Assembly (NCBI RefSeq): GCF_020085105.1
Contig: NC_058053.1
Location: 16,897,888-16,961,887, forward strand
DNA from: Siniperca chuatsi
Lineage: Eukaryota; Chordata; Actinopteri; Centrarchiformes; Sinipercidae
Length of the DNA stretch: 64,000 nt
Reading direction: 5' to 3'
Numbering within the stretch: the stretch's first letter is position 1; each line of letters begins with the position of its first letter. This document shows, piece after piece, positions 56,101 to 64,000 of the stretch. The position numbers and the translations under genes are program-made. The notes under the pieces were generated by a model. That model did not search any database. It was not told where the DNA came from and worked only from the letters and a program-made list of their open reading frames with translations.

Positions 56101-59100
56101 ACCCAAAGCAGTGAATGTTTTCATGAAACCTGTGATGTGGTATAAGCAGGATGAGGACTACCATGGTATCGTCCAGTTTGCCGTGTCCCTTGTGGACTCC
56201 CAGCTGTTTGTCCACTACCTGGCCGTGGTGCTGCTGGAGCTTCGTCACTTCCAGCCCTGCTACAGCGTGTGTGTCATGCGCTCCACTGACGGAGAGACAC
56301 GTCACTACAACATAGGACAGCTCAGGTATGAACGCTCTCTCACTGTAATTACCTCCTCTGTGTGCTTTACATGCAGTTCCTAATGAAAAAATATGATTGA
56401 AAACGATTTTACCTTTTACAGTTTCACATGTGAATATGAACTTTCTGTACAGTACATGTTGAGACACACACACTGGCACTTGATCACAGTCATTACACTC
56501 TATCATGTTGAAGTATGTGTGTAATTGGAGACTCATGTCCACAGGGAAGACTGGCACAGGCAGTAATTGAGTTACTCATCAGCCTCCGCGTCTAGTTTGC
56601 TCAAGGCGAGCTATTCTAGTAGTTCGGGGGGAGGGATGAGAAAGTGCCGGACACAGGCGCTATGGTTGTCTTACTTTGTTTCTATTCTGATCGAGTGTGT
56701 GACTACGACAGGACAAAGAGACAACAGTGGTAATAAGATAAGGTTTAATGGCTTAATGGGTTTATCATTTGCATTCTTCTTGTTGGTGTGAATGAGAATT
56801 AATTTGCAGGATGGTAAACAGGAAGTTAAGACCTGTACAGGAGGCAGAAACACATACACATTGTATTCATAGCTTCCAACAACTTAAAGGGGAACTGCAC
56901 TGATTTTACACGTCAAAGTCTGTTTACAGTTCTTGGGGAGTACTACTGCATATGTTAAAAAAAAAAAAAAAGAAAAGAAAGAAAAGTTATATAAAGCCTT
57001 TTGTGGCAACAGGGAGCTGCGCGAAATCTGATAAATTGCCTCACGTGATGTCACTTGAGTCATCGTCGGTTGCAGCTGAAGACTAGAAGTCTGAAAATGA
57101 AAAAAATCTGGTGTGGAGTTAGAAAGAAGTGAGCTTACCAGACCTATGTAGCCCACTCCTCAGCTCTGCTCAAGGCTAGCAGCTCGGGCTACATTAGCCA
57201 CTTCTAGCATAACATACCTGAACCTCAAGTTGCATTGTGGGTAATGTAGGCGCCAGGTTTTGACAAGGACGAAGAATGCATGTAATAAAAAAGACAATAT
57301 CTCTGGTTATGCTACATTAATTTTTATCCTTTTTTGTAAACTGTCATCATGAGTCTGACAATGTTTTAGGAGTGCAATGCTAAACTGGTATAGTCTTTTA
57401 ATTGAAGCAACATTTTAATTTCACATAGGTCTTCATCAGGAAAAACTCACTGTCCAGTGGATTCATTATTCAGTGTCCTATATAAGTCAGCCATAATGTA
57501 AACCGTATCCCTACTGTCTCTGAGTTTTCTCTCTCTATCCTTCTCTCATCTCACACAGCATTCAGAGGGCTGCTCTGTCCATTTTGGAGTATTACTACAG
57601 AGATTTTCCACTCCATAACCCAGCACTTCTCTCTGCCTCAAAGCACCGGGCTGCCAAACACCTGGCCGGCTTAAAGGTCTACAATGTGGACGGTTAGTCG
57701 CCTCATCTGTCCCAATAGTTACCTGCCATATTATATTACATTTTTGTTGTTGTCCCCTTTGTTGTTACCTTTCATTCCGTGTTCACCAGGTTTTCCACTC
57801 CTTCTGCTTTCTTGTTATGATGTTTTCCTTTCCATCTCCATCTCTTCCATAAGCAGCTTTTAAAAACAAACTGAGAACATACCTTTTGGACAGTAAGTAA
57901 AAATAAAAGTCCTCAACATCACTCGCACAGCATTTTATCACAGGAAGCCGCAAATTTCACGGTTCAGTTCACTCCATCTCTAGTGCACTCTGAAGCCTCC
58001 GTGCTTGACATAATGTATATACTGCATCTGTGGCAAACACTCCAGCTACACGCGCACACACATACACACACATGCTCTTGATACATTGCCTCCCTGCTCC
58101 CACACACACACATTCTGTACTGCCACATATTGGACTCTTTTTAAAAGGGTCTTTCACTCGCCATCCATCAATCCCCCATTAGCTGCACAACACTGAGGAT
58201 TTGATGATCTATGGCAGGGATGCAGTATGGGATATGATGTCCTCATAGCACCTCCAATCCACCCCACCCCCTTTCCTATCAAAGTGCAGCAGAAAGGCCT
58301 CTAGGGGGCCGTGGATTTTCAAGCCTTAAATAATTCATCACAGTAACGCTCATTCCTCACATACTCCCACATCACTCCTTCCTCCCGCTTAGCGTGTCTC
58401 CACCTCGGCTCGCTCTGGCATTCTTTTTCTACCCTCTTCTTTATTTCATTTTTTGCTTGCTTCAACCCCCACTCACCCTCCACCCACCCACCCCATTTCT
58501 CTCATTCAAAGTCATTCACAGGCGCTCTTCTCATAGCATGAAAATGTAGGCCAGAAAGTTAAAGAGGCTGGTGTTTACCCATATTTTCATTGGAAAATAT
58601 TTATAAGGTTCCCTGTGCAAATGATCTGACAGCATTCTTTCCACAGTATACACTAGGATGGTTTTTCATCCATGTTTTATTACTACATTCAATCTCTCTT
58701 TTTCTCCTGCACACACACACATAAACACACATATGCAGATCCGATTATTAATTATTTATATCTTCACCTTACCTGCAGCGTTTACTCCCTATAACCTCCC
58801 CCAAATTGTACTGATCTTCATGAATATGGACCAGATCTGACTCCCCCACAATAAAAAACCCCATGAACTCTAATATACTGCTGTACAAGCTCCATTAGCT
58901 TTATGGGTTTGTCACACAAACCAGTAAATTCACAGATCAGACAAGAACTATGTCCTTTGAAGTGTAAAATGATGAATATTTAATCCACACCCCAATAAAA
59001 AGGTTTCTGCATCAGACTGTCTGTGGAGAGACATGGATGCTTCCAGTAGAAATTGCCTCTTTTCTCAGTGCTATAATTAACATTCTCTCTGACTGAGACA

Positions 59101-61706
59101 CATGATCTGGCAGGATGCCCCAGATAAGTAACAAAGATTAACATACATTCTTCTCAAATCTTTCTCAAACGTCAGTGGACTTAAAAATGAACATAATACT
59201 GGCCAAGGAGGTTGATTCCCTGTTGTTTTACACCTCTTGTGATGTGTAGATCTGAGCTCTCATCCCATCTGACCTTTTCTGTCCATGATTCAGATTGAGA
59301 TACAGCCCATTAATCAGAGTCTGGTGGGGTCAGGTGCCACTACCTCCAGGTCAAACTGATATAACCAATTTGCCTGTGTCCTCTCCTTTTGGTGCAGCCC
59401 CAGGGACCACAGCAGGAGCGCAGCCTGGTAATGGGAATCAGACACGGACCATGGTTACAGCTGCCGCCAAGCGCAAAGACAGCGCCCACAATGAGCTGTA
59501 CTACGAAGAGGCCGATTACGAGAGAAGAGTCCGTAAACGTAGAGCCAGGTGAGTCATGGGAACAAATGACAGCATGTCGGGCGGCAGCTTACTGATCTAA
59601 AGACTCTTTCGGCCACACACCTTTGTACGTAAATGTGATGGCAATTTTGCACGTCGGTTTGAATGAACTTCTTGTTTTGCCTCCTTAAAGGAGAGGTTCA
59701 CAATTTTTCAAGTCTGTCTTAAAACAATAGTCAGGTGCCCATATGAACCTTGAAACAGGTTTTTGTTGCTATAATCATTCCTCTTGTTCATACTGGCCAT
59801 TAAAAAAATCCCTTCCTAATGTGCTTTCAATGTAAGTGATGGGGGAGTTAGTCAAGTCAAGTGGATATCTTCCAATGTTACAGTCTTTTTAGTAACTATG
59901 GATCTTTTAATGGCCAGTATAAACAGGAAGTATAATTACAGCAAGCAAAACCTGTTTCAATGTACATATGGATGCTTGACTAAAGAACTGAGAAAAAACC
60001 CTTGTACAATCACATTTTAAATCAAACCTGCAGTCTCCCTCCCTATATTTACAATTTTTATTCATGCCCAACAGGATGGATGAAAATATAAATATCATGC
60101 AAAAGAGTCCCAACTTAACGTCTTGTCATTCTATGCATGTGCTTTTGTTGGACAAGTGAGAAGCGAGATGAGCCATCAGACTCACGATTGCTTCAATAGC
60201 AAAATTAGTTTTAAATCTCTCACTGATGGATTTTGGCTCTTTCCATAACAGTCCTGTCATGTCTGAATAAAGCTGTCAAGAACGTTGACATAACTGACAG
60301 AATGTCTGAATGACTAAAAGCCATTACTTTAACTTTAAATGATAGACGAAGCCAGCAATATTATGAATTCCATGTCTGAAAAGGACTTAACACTGGTGCA
60401 TCAGAGTGTTGCTTAATGATCGGTATGGATTAAATACAAGCATAGAGATCTAACAGTAAGCTAGGTGCCGTGTGTATGTTCCTTTTTTGTCAGGCTGGTG
60501 GTGGCTGTGGAGGAGGCCTTCACACATGTCCGGCGGATGAAGAAAGAGGATGAGCATGCAACTCCATCCGACATTATGGATGTGCGTGAAGCAGCTCTGG
60601 CTATATTTCCCTCCATGGCCCGTGCCCTGCAGAAGTACCTCCGCACCACCAGGAGGCAGCACTGCCACAGCATGGAGAGCATCCAGAAGCACCTCGCTTT
60701 CTGCCTCGTCAACAACATGAGCCCTAAGGTGAGTTTGACTTTGAACCCTTGAATTAGATAACTGAAATTCTAATGAGAATAGATATGTTACAGGACCTGA
60801 AGGATAATTCCAGTTTATTACAACTTGGGTGTTGTTTTAATAGTCCTGGCCATCATGTCTCTCAGTTATGATAACAGTGTACTCACCAATGTAATTGCTA
60901 AGATCTGGGAACACAATGACATTGCTGCAAAAAACAGGGTAACAAGCCAACACTTTAGCCTGATTATCCAAACCACTTTTAAACTAGGATTGTGGAACTC
61001 CAAAAACACACAAAAAATCTCAATATTATGGCATCTGTTTACTACTTTTTGAGCTCTTATTTCTTTAAACCGAGGACAGATTTCTTTTTTTTGTTGTGCT
61101 GATATCACAGTTCACATGGCATGAAGAACGCACAGAGGCTTGGAGTTGCAGGAATTCTGGCTTGCAACACGTTTCAACCTTGGCGCTCTTCCTCAGGCAG
61201 CATCAGGCAACTTGTGTTTCTTGCCTTGTCTCACAGTTTGTAGTGATGATCTCAACAGTTAATGTAGTGGTATAATGTTGTTTTTGCAATTAGGCCAAAT
61301 GGTGGCCAAAATAATGCAAACAAGACCAACTGAGGTTGTAATAAACTGGAAATAGGTTTAAAATAAACTTCTCAGTATTGTGCTGTTAAAAGAAAGGTTT
61401 TCTTGGTGAACATTGTAGTGTCATTGGCTGTTTCTGTGTGTCCAGGCTTTCCTTGAAGCCTACCTGGCCCCTGGTCCGACCCTGCAGTACGCCCCTGAGC
61501 GCTGGATGGCTGACCAGTGGACTTTGGTCAGCGAGGCTTCTGTCACTGGCGGTATAAAGGAGGGGACAGAGTTCCTACTGAGGTGTCTTGACTTTAGCTT
61601 AGCTGTGACCATCAAGAGCATCCCTTACATCCGACTAACTGAGGAGTACATCGACCCCAAGTCTCACAAGTTTATACTGCTGCTCCAATCAGAAACCTCA
61701 GTTTAA
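47687..61706 (+). CDS. vangl1: Vang-like protein 1, 542 aa, eight coding exons
   Basis: A four-pass plasma-membrane core component of planar cell polarity, working with Prickle, Frizzled, Dishevelled and Celsr. Coding exons: 47687-47757, 48740-48911, 54243-54671, 56150-56325, 57559-57692, 59398-59548, 60494-60728, 61446-61706. The sum is 1629 nt and the frame is continuous. Features: Ser/Tyr/Thr-rich N-terminus ([15 protein letters not shown]), DDNWGETTT at 82-90, TM segments at about 122-148, 160-182, 194-218 and 229-254, the coiled, charged C-terminal domain, and the PDZ ligand [25 protein letters not shown] and the Q before DDNWGE favour VANGL1 over VANGL2. The residues equivalent to the mouse looptail positions (Asp in RSTDG, Ser in TLVSE) are intact. 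About 18 residues longer than human VANGL1. Alternative starts are not needed: MDTES is the family N-terminus. Confidence 0.96.
48188..48560 (+). repeat. GGGCTGCAAC-family repeat, copy 3
   Basis: TAGGGCTGCAACTATTATTA at the left end and TTTCTGTCAATCGGCTTATTG at the right, with CCAAAGATATTCAGTTTAAT, AGAAGCTGGAACCAG and GATTAATTTTCTGTCAATC inside. It lies in vangl1 intron between coding exons 1 and 2. Confidence 0.7.
48740..48911 (+). CDS. vangl1: vangl1 coding exon 2
   Basis: Acceptor CAACTCCAG, donor GCCCAG/GTATTT. Residues 24-81, a basic then acidic cytoplasmic stretch (RSRERHK, then [13 protein letters not shown]). Confidence 0.93.
49222..49284. repeat. (GT)n microsatellite, about 31 units
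   Basis: Uninterrupted GT run in the intron after vangl1 coding exon 2. Confidence 0.97.
49504..50170. mobile_element. TTAA-associated fold-back element, copy 3 (both arms)
   Basis: The most complete copy. The left arm has CATTTTGGGAAATACACTTA, GGATGAGAAGATCGATTCTA, GCTGGTTAGCTTAGCTTAGC, GGGGGAAACAGTTAGCCTGG and AGCTCACTAATTAG; the right arm mirrors these as CTAATTAGTGA-type, CAGAGCCAGGCTAACTGTTT, TATGCTAAGCTAACTG, TATGAGAATGGTATCAATCT and GTGTATTTCCCAAAATG. About 290 bp per arm. No coding capacity. Confidence 0.85.
50171..53100 (+). other. vangl1: vangl1 intron 2 (distal part), no other gene
   Basis: Short frames only. 52435-52560 and 52930-53095 (GGCTAATTACCTAAATAATG, CAGGCACAC, TTCTTAAAATTACCCTAATT, GCAATGATGGGCCTGGAAAG) look unusually free of simple repeats and rich in homeodomain-type cores, and may be conserved non-coding elements. 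Confidence 0.35.
53101..53138. repeat. (GT)n microsatellite
   Basis: Nineteen GT units. Confidence 0.97.
53607..54113 (+). repeat. AAAGCTGCACTA-family repeat, copy 3
   Basis: Starts TTAAAGCTGCACTAGCC, contains CAGGCAGCTGTTTTCAGC, CTGCCCAGCACCAAAC and AACATAGTGGAGCATTAGTA, and closes AATTAATGCAGCTTT, giving short terminal inverted repeats. It ends about 130 bp before vangl1 coding exon 3. Confidence 0.75.
54243..54671 (+). CDS. vangl1: vangl1 coding exon 3
   Basis: Acceptor TTCCTCCTTCAG, donor GCCCAG/GTGGGT. Residues 82-224: DDNWGETTT, the second Ser/Thr cluster, and TM1 to TM3 ending [14 protein letters not shown]. Confidence 0.95.
54672..55869 (+). other. vangl1: vangl1 intron 3, proximal part
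   Basis: Short frames only. No repeat partner was recognised. Confidence 0.35.
55870..56095 (+). repeat. LINE-like 3' tail
   Basis: Contains GTGTTTAACGCGTTACTGCT, CCTGCCCATGACTCTCTTGA, TTTTTAATCTCCATGACACT and the end AGGTTAAATATAGGTTAAAT with A-rich termination. It is the opposite-strand partner of 47125-47235 and ends about 55 bp before vangl1 coding exon 4. Confidence 0.65.
56150..56325 (+). CDS. vangl1: vangl1 coding exon 4
   Basis: Residues 225-283, TM4 ([20 protein letters not shown]) and [11 protein letters not shown]. Donor CTCAG/GTATGA. The acceptor GGTATAAGCAG has almost no pyrimidine tract. Confidence 0.93.
56887..57385 (+). repeat. GTTGCATTGTGGGTAATGTA-family repeat, longer copy
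   Basis: GGGGAACTGCACTGATTTTA at the left, TCACGTGATGTCACTTGAGT and ACCAGACCTATGTAGCCC in the middle, GTTGCATTGTGGGTAATGTA and GCCAGGTTTTGACAAGGA to the right. It includes an A run at 56957-56970. Lies in the vangl1 intron before coding exon 5. Confidence 0.7.
57559..57692 (+). CDS. vangl1: vangl1 coding exon 5
   Basis: Acceptor CATCTCACACAG, donor GGACG/GTTAGT. Residues 283-328, starting [17 protein letters not shown] and ending LKVYNVD. Confidence 0.93.
57693..59397 (+). other. vangl1: vangl1 intron between coding exons 5 and 6
   Basis: No other gene. A CTCF-like CCTCTAGGGGGCCG is at 58298-58311. A small frame at about 57853-57893 ([13 protein letters not shown]) resembles the C-terminal end of non-LTR reverse transcriptases and is probably a relic. 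Confidence 0.35.
59398..59548 (+). CDS. vangl1: vangl1 coding exon 6
   Basis: Acceptor CTTTTGGTGCAG, donor AGCCAG/GTGAGT. Residues 328-378. It begins with a variable Gly/Ala/Gln stretch ([15 protein letters not shown]) longer than in human VANGL1, then [20 protein letters not shown]. Confidence 0.92.
59685..60000. mobile_element. Second fold-back element family, TTAA start
   Basis: TTAAAGGAGAGGTTCACAAT at the left. Inner arms CCATATGAACCTTGAAACAG and TTCATACTGGCCATTAAA recur in inverted form as TTTTAATGGCCAGTATAAAC and CCTGTTTCAATGTACATATGG (read in part). No coding capacity. The right end is approximate. Confidence 0.65.
60494..60728 (+). CDS. vangl1: vangl1 coding exon 7
   Basis: Acceptor CTTTTTTGTCAG, donor CTAAG/GTGAGT. 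Residues 378-456: [46 protein letters not shown]. Confidence 0.94.
60729..61445 (+). other. vangl1: vangl1 last intron
   Basis: Short frames only. A stretch with CAACACGTTTCAACCTTGGC and CTTCCTCAGGCAGCATCAGG is probably an old repeat. Confidence 0.35.
61446..61706 (+). CDS. vangl1: vangl1 coding exon 8 and stop
   Basis: Acceptor TTCTGTGTGTCCAG. Residues 457-542: [35 protein letters not shown] and the C-terminal PDZ ligand QSETSV, then TAA. Confidence 0.96.
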   Translation, partial: AFLEAYLAPGPTLQYAPERWMADQWTLVSEASVTGGIKEGTEFLLRCLDFSLAVTIKSIPYIRLTEEYIDPKSHKFILLLQSETSV

Positions 61707-62513
61707 CAGCGACACAGTGGACCAGTGCTGCTCCTCTGGACTTAGAGGACTGTTACAGTTATCCTGCTGAATTTTTCAAAAATAACTTTTTGTACTGTTT
61801 TTTGTACTTATGTTTATGTAATTTTCTCACATAGAGTTATCTTTGTGTCCTTGTCTTTGTCCCGGGCGACATGAAAAACGATAAAAGACAGAAAACGAGA
61901 GGGAATATGCTTTGATTTCTCTGTCCTGACATTTGCAGAACACAGTTCAGGTATTCCTCTATGCACTGCAGATGACCCTCACAAGTTTTCTTCTTCCTTT
62001 ATTTGCATGTGCCAGTGTGTGCCTGCGAGCGAGAGTTAATGATTTTAGGAGGAGTGTGTGATTTAGGTGTGTGTGTGTGTATGTGTGTGTTTTGAGTGTA
62101 GTGTACACCCGGGATCTGTCTGCCTGTCTCTTCTTTCTCTTTAGAGTTACTATAGCGACCAGGACATTTAACATAACCCGAACCTATTTCACCAAAACTG
62201 CTCTTTTCCAGTCTTAGCAATGATTATTTAACTGTCCTGTATTACAGATGTATGTACAGTATTTATATGTGAATATACTTTATCCCTCCAGACTTTTTAT
62301 ATCAAAATTGTGCATTGCTTGAATGTTTTTTTTAACCTTGTCAAAGATTTTTTTTTTTTTTTACCTTGTCTGTTCGTGCTGTATTTGTGGAGATAACTGG
62401 ACTGTTAATAGGTGAAGACATGTTTATAAATGTCAGACAAATCACTGGAGTCTCTCGGACTGAATGCCAACCACAGTACAGCTGAATACAGATGGTCTAA
62501 CCAATAGAGTATG

Positions 62514-62519
62514 AATAAA
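62514..62519 (+). terminator. vangl1: vangl1 proximal polyadenylation signal
   Basis: AATAAA in GAGTATGAATAAACACATGTG, followed 20-40 bases later by GT-rich sequence (TTATGTTTGCTTTTGT). Confidence 0.5.
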
Positions 62520-63286
62520 CACATGTGACTGCTCATTATGTTTGCTTTTGTACAGTTAGGTGTGTGCAGTGTACGCTGATCTTTTTGTATGGTAGCAGAG
62601 ACAAAATGTTTGGACGGCTATGAGGTTCATGTGGTAGACCTTTTTATATCTCATATTAAAACTGTTGCCTTTGTGCTGTTTAATTGCAAAACATATGCCC
62701 CTGATTTTCATCTAAATTCATCATGAAAGGGGTGTATTATTACAGCGCCTCTCTGCATAATGTAAATCCTGTCAGCCAAGTGAAATATACTCAGCCATGA
62801 GCATAAGACAATGCACAACCTAAAGGAATATTTATTTCAGCAATTTCAAAAGATTTAGGACATTCTCTCCAAATCTCTCTCCAAACTGAATAGTCACTTA
62901 TCTCATGCTGGCAAGTGTTTAAACAAGTGTTGAAAATTAATAATTTTGTGTAAATTAGCTCAACCCAGTGTCAGTATTTCTACTGTCAGTATTTTGTCTC
63001 AGTGTCATACTACTGCCACCTGTCTACAGCTACTGCAACAGGAACACTGTCCTGAGCATCAATCAAACTGTTAATTTTAATAAATATTTGATCTGTATTT
63101 TTAAAACCCTCTGTATTTATGAGGCCTGTTATGTTGTAAATTTATATTTACACAAGTGTTAACTGTGGTCACAGACAGTGTAGTTTTGTTTAGGCTTTTA
63201 GAATGTTGATGGTTGTAAATAGTTCTTGACTACACATGTGCCTCAGTTATACATATTTAGGATGTGCTCAGCATTTGCAGTTTTCA

Positions 63287-63289
<3 letters not shown>

Positions 63290-63364
<75 letters not shown>

Positions 63365-63376
63365 TGAGAGAGAGAG
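63290..63376. repeat. Compound (GT)n-(GA)n microsatellite
   Basis: A GT run to 63348 passes directly into GA-rich repeats (GAGAGAGAGAGAGAGTGAG). Confidence 0.97.
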
Positions 63377-63539
63377 TAAAAGAGAGCATAGGGAGCAAAG
63401 GGAACATAATGAAGAAAAGAGATTGCTTTCCCAAATGTCATGCAGCTAACTAGTCATGTTGTCTAGTTGTCAGCTGTCTTCTTTTATACAACCGAACATG
63501 TAAAATCACAACAGCTGTGTCAAAGTCACATTTGTAAAA

Positions 63540-63545
63540 AATAAA
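63540..63545 (+). terminator. vangl1: vangl1 distal polyadenylation signal
   Basis: AATAAA in TTGTAAAAAATAAATCTTTG, followed by TGTTGTATTTTTATG. Confidence 0.45.
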
Positions 63546-63560
63546 TCTTTGTATTTCAAG

Positions 63561-64000
63561 GCATTTGATTATTGTTGTATTTTTATGTAATGATGATTGA
63601 TATAAATGGGTCACCTGGTATATTTTATTAAGAATGGTCCGCTTTTAGTAGCCTTTACAGTAGCAGTTTGGCTGTTAGTGAAAAAAAAAATCCTGAAAAA
63701 ACTGTATTTAATGAATTTTACCTGATGAAGGTCTGAGGACTAAAGACATTTTTTTGGTTCTTGTGTTATTTTGAGGAAGAGTTAACAACAATAAGGTCTA
63801 TATACAGTATAGTTATTATATTGGTTATACAGAAGTGGGAAACATTTCTTTGCATATCTTATCCTCATTAGAATTGTCGCATTGTATTAATTTAGTATTT
63901 TGTATTCAACAGAAAGGTGACTTTTCTCGCACCTTTTGTCTGTGAGTAAGACAAATGTAAGTAAGTGTGTCGGTGTTCACGACCAGACGTGCATGTGAGT
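63561..64000. other. Intergenic after vangl1
   Basis: No gene recognised. CCTGATGAAGGTCTGAGGAC at about 63721 is a repeat-type phrase I recall as common in fish. Confidence 0.35.

Larger units (their letters stand above)
61707..63560 (+). other. vangl1: vangl1 3' UTR
   Basis: Continues from the stop codon. Contains AU-rich stretches, a T run at 62347-62361 and at least two good poly(A) signals, at 62514-62519 and 63540-63545, so short (about 0.83 kb) and long (about 1.85 kb) forms are possible. A TG/GA microsatellite lies inside the longer form. Confidence 0.5.

Noticed and set aside
56099-56557. 152-codon minus-strand frame
   Set aside because: Antisense to vangl1 coding exon 4; the plus strand carries the conserved protein.
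57853-57893. Extra vangl1 exon encoding [13 protein letters not shown]
   Set aside because: Not a Vangl sequence; it resembles the end of non-LTR reverse transcriptases, and exons 5 and 6 join in frame without it.
1-64000. tRNA or rRNA genes
   Set aside because: No GGTTCGANNCC-type B box within a foldable cloverleaf and no ribosomal RNA segments were recognised by eye.

Overview
The window looks like a nuclear genome segment from a teleost, most likely a percomorph fish. The reasons are intron-split vertebrate genes, long (CA/TG)n microsatellites, and several interspersed repeats of kinds common in percomorph DNA: TTAA-flanked fold-back elements, a GGGCTGCAAC-ended element and a LINE-like tail reading AGGTTAAATATAGGTTAAATAAA in part. 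Nothing prokaryotic or viral was seen. The species call rests on sequence style and recalled families, not on a search.

Four protein-coding genes are supported. (1) ackr3 (atypical chemokine receptor 3, CXCR7-type), minus strand: one coding exon at 12038-13174 and a probable non-coding first exon near 15951-16050. (2) nqo1-like quinone oxidoreductase, minus strand: six coding pieces between 26737 and 28012, reading through all junctions to 271 residues, with a decayed copy of its last exon just downstream at 26007-26207. (3) nhlh2, a neuronal bHLH factor, plus strand: one coding exon at 38380-38754 and a probable leader exon ending at 37221. (4) vangl1, a planar-cell-polarity membrane protein, plus strand: eight coding exons from 47687 to 61706 that join in frame to 542 residues ending in the PDZ ligand ETSV, with a probable leader exon ending at 42394. 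Human NHLH2 and VANGL1 are also neighbours, so the right half is a conserved linkage block.

Layout: 1-9.2 kb is repeat-rich and gene-poor, with one candidate small ORF and a candidate exon pair; 9.2-9.5 kb holds a retroelement relic; 11-16 kb is ackr3; 16.4-17.0 kb is a diverged tandem duplication upstream of it; 17-26 kb is repeats and non-coding DNA; 26-28.1 kb is nqo1 and its pseudo-exon; 28-36.8 kb has no recognised gene; 36.8-39.3 kb is nhlh2; 42.2-63.6 kb is vangl1 with its UTRs.

The most interesting observations are: an almost canonical REST/RE1 element (19 of 21 bases) followed 31 bp later by a CTCF-type motif in the putative nhlh2 intron; loss of the DRY arginine in ackr3 (DSY); an NQO1 with NQO2-like catalytic positions (Phe155, Asn161); a Glu-to-Val change beside the nhlh2 basic region; and several inverted repeats. 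I found no convincing evidence for an entirely new biological system.
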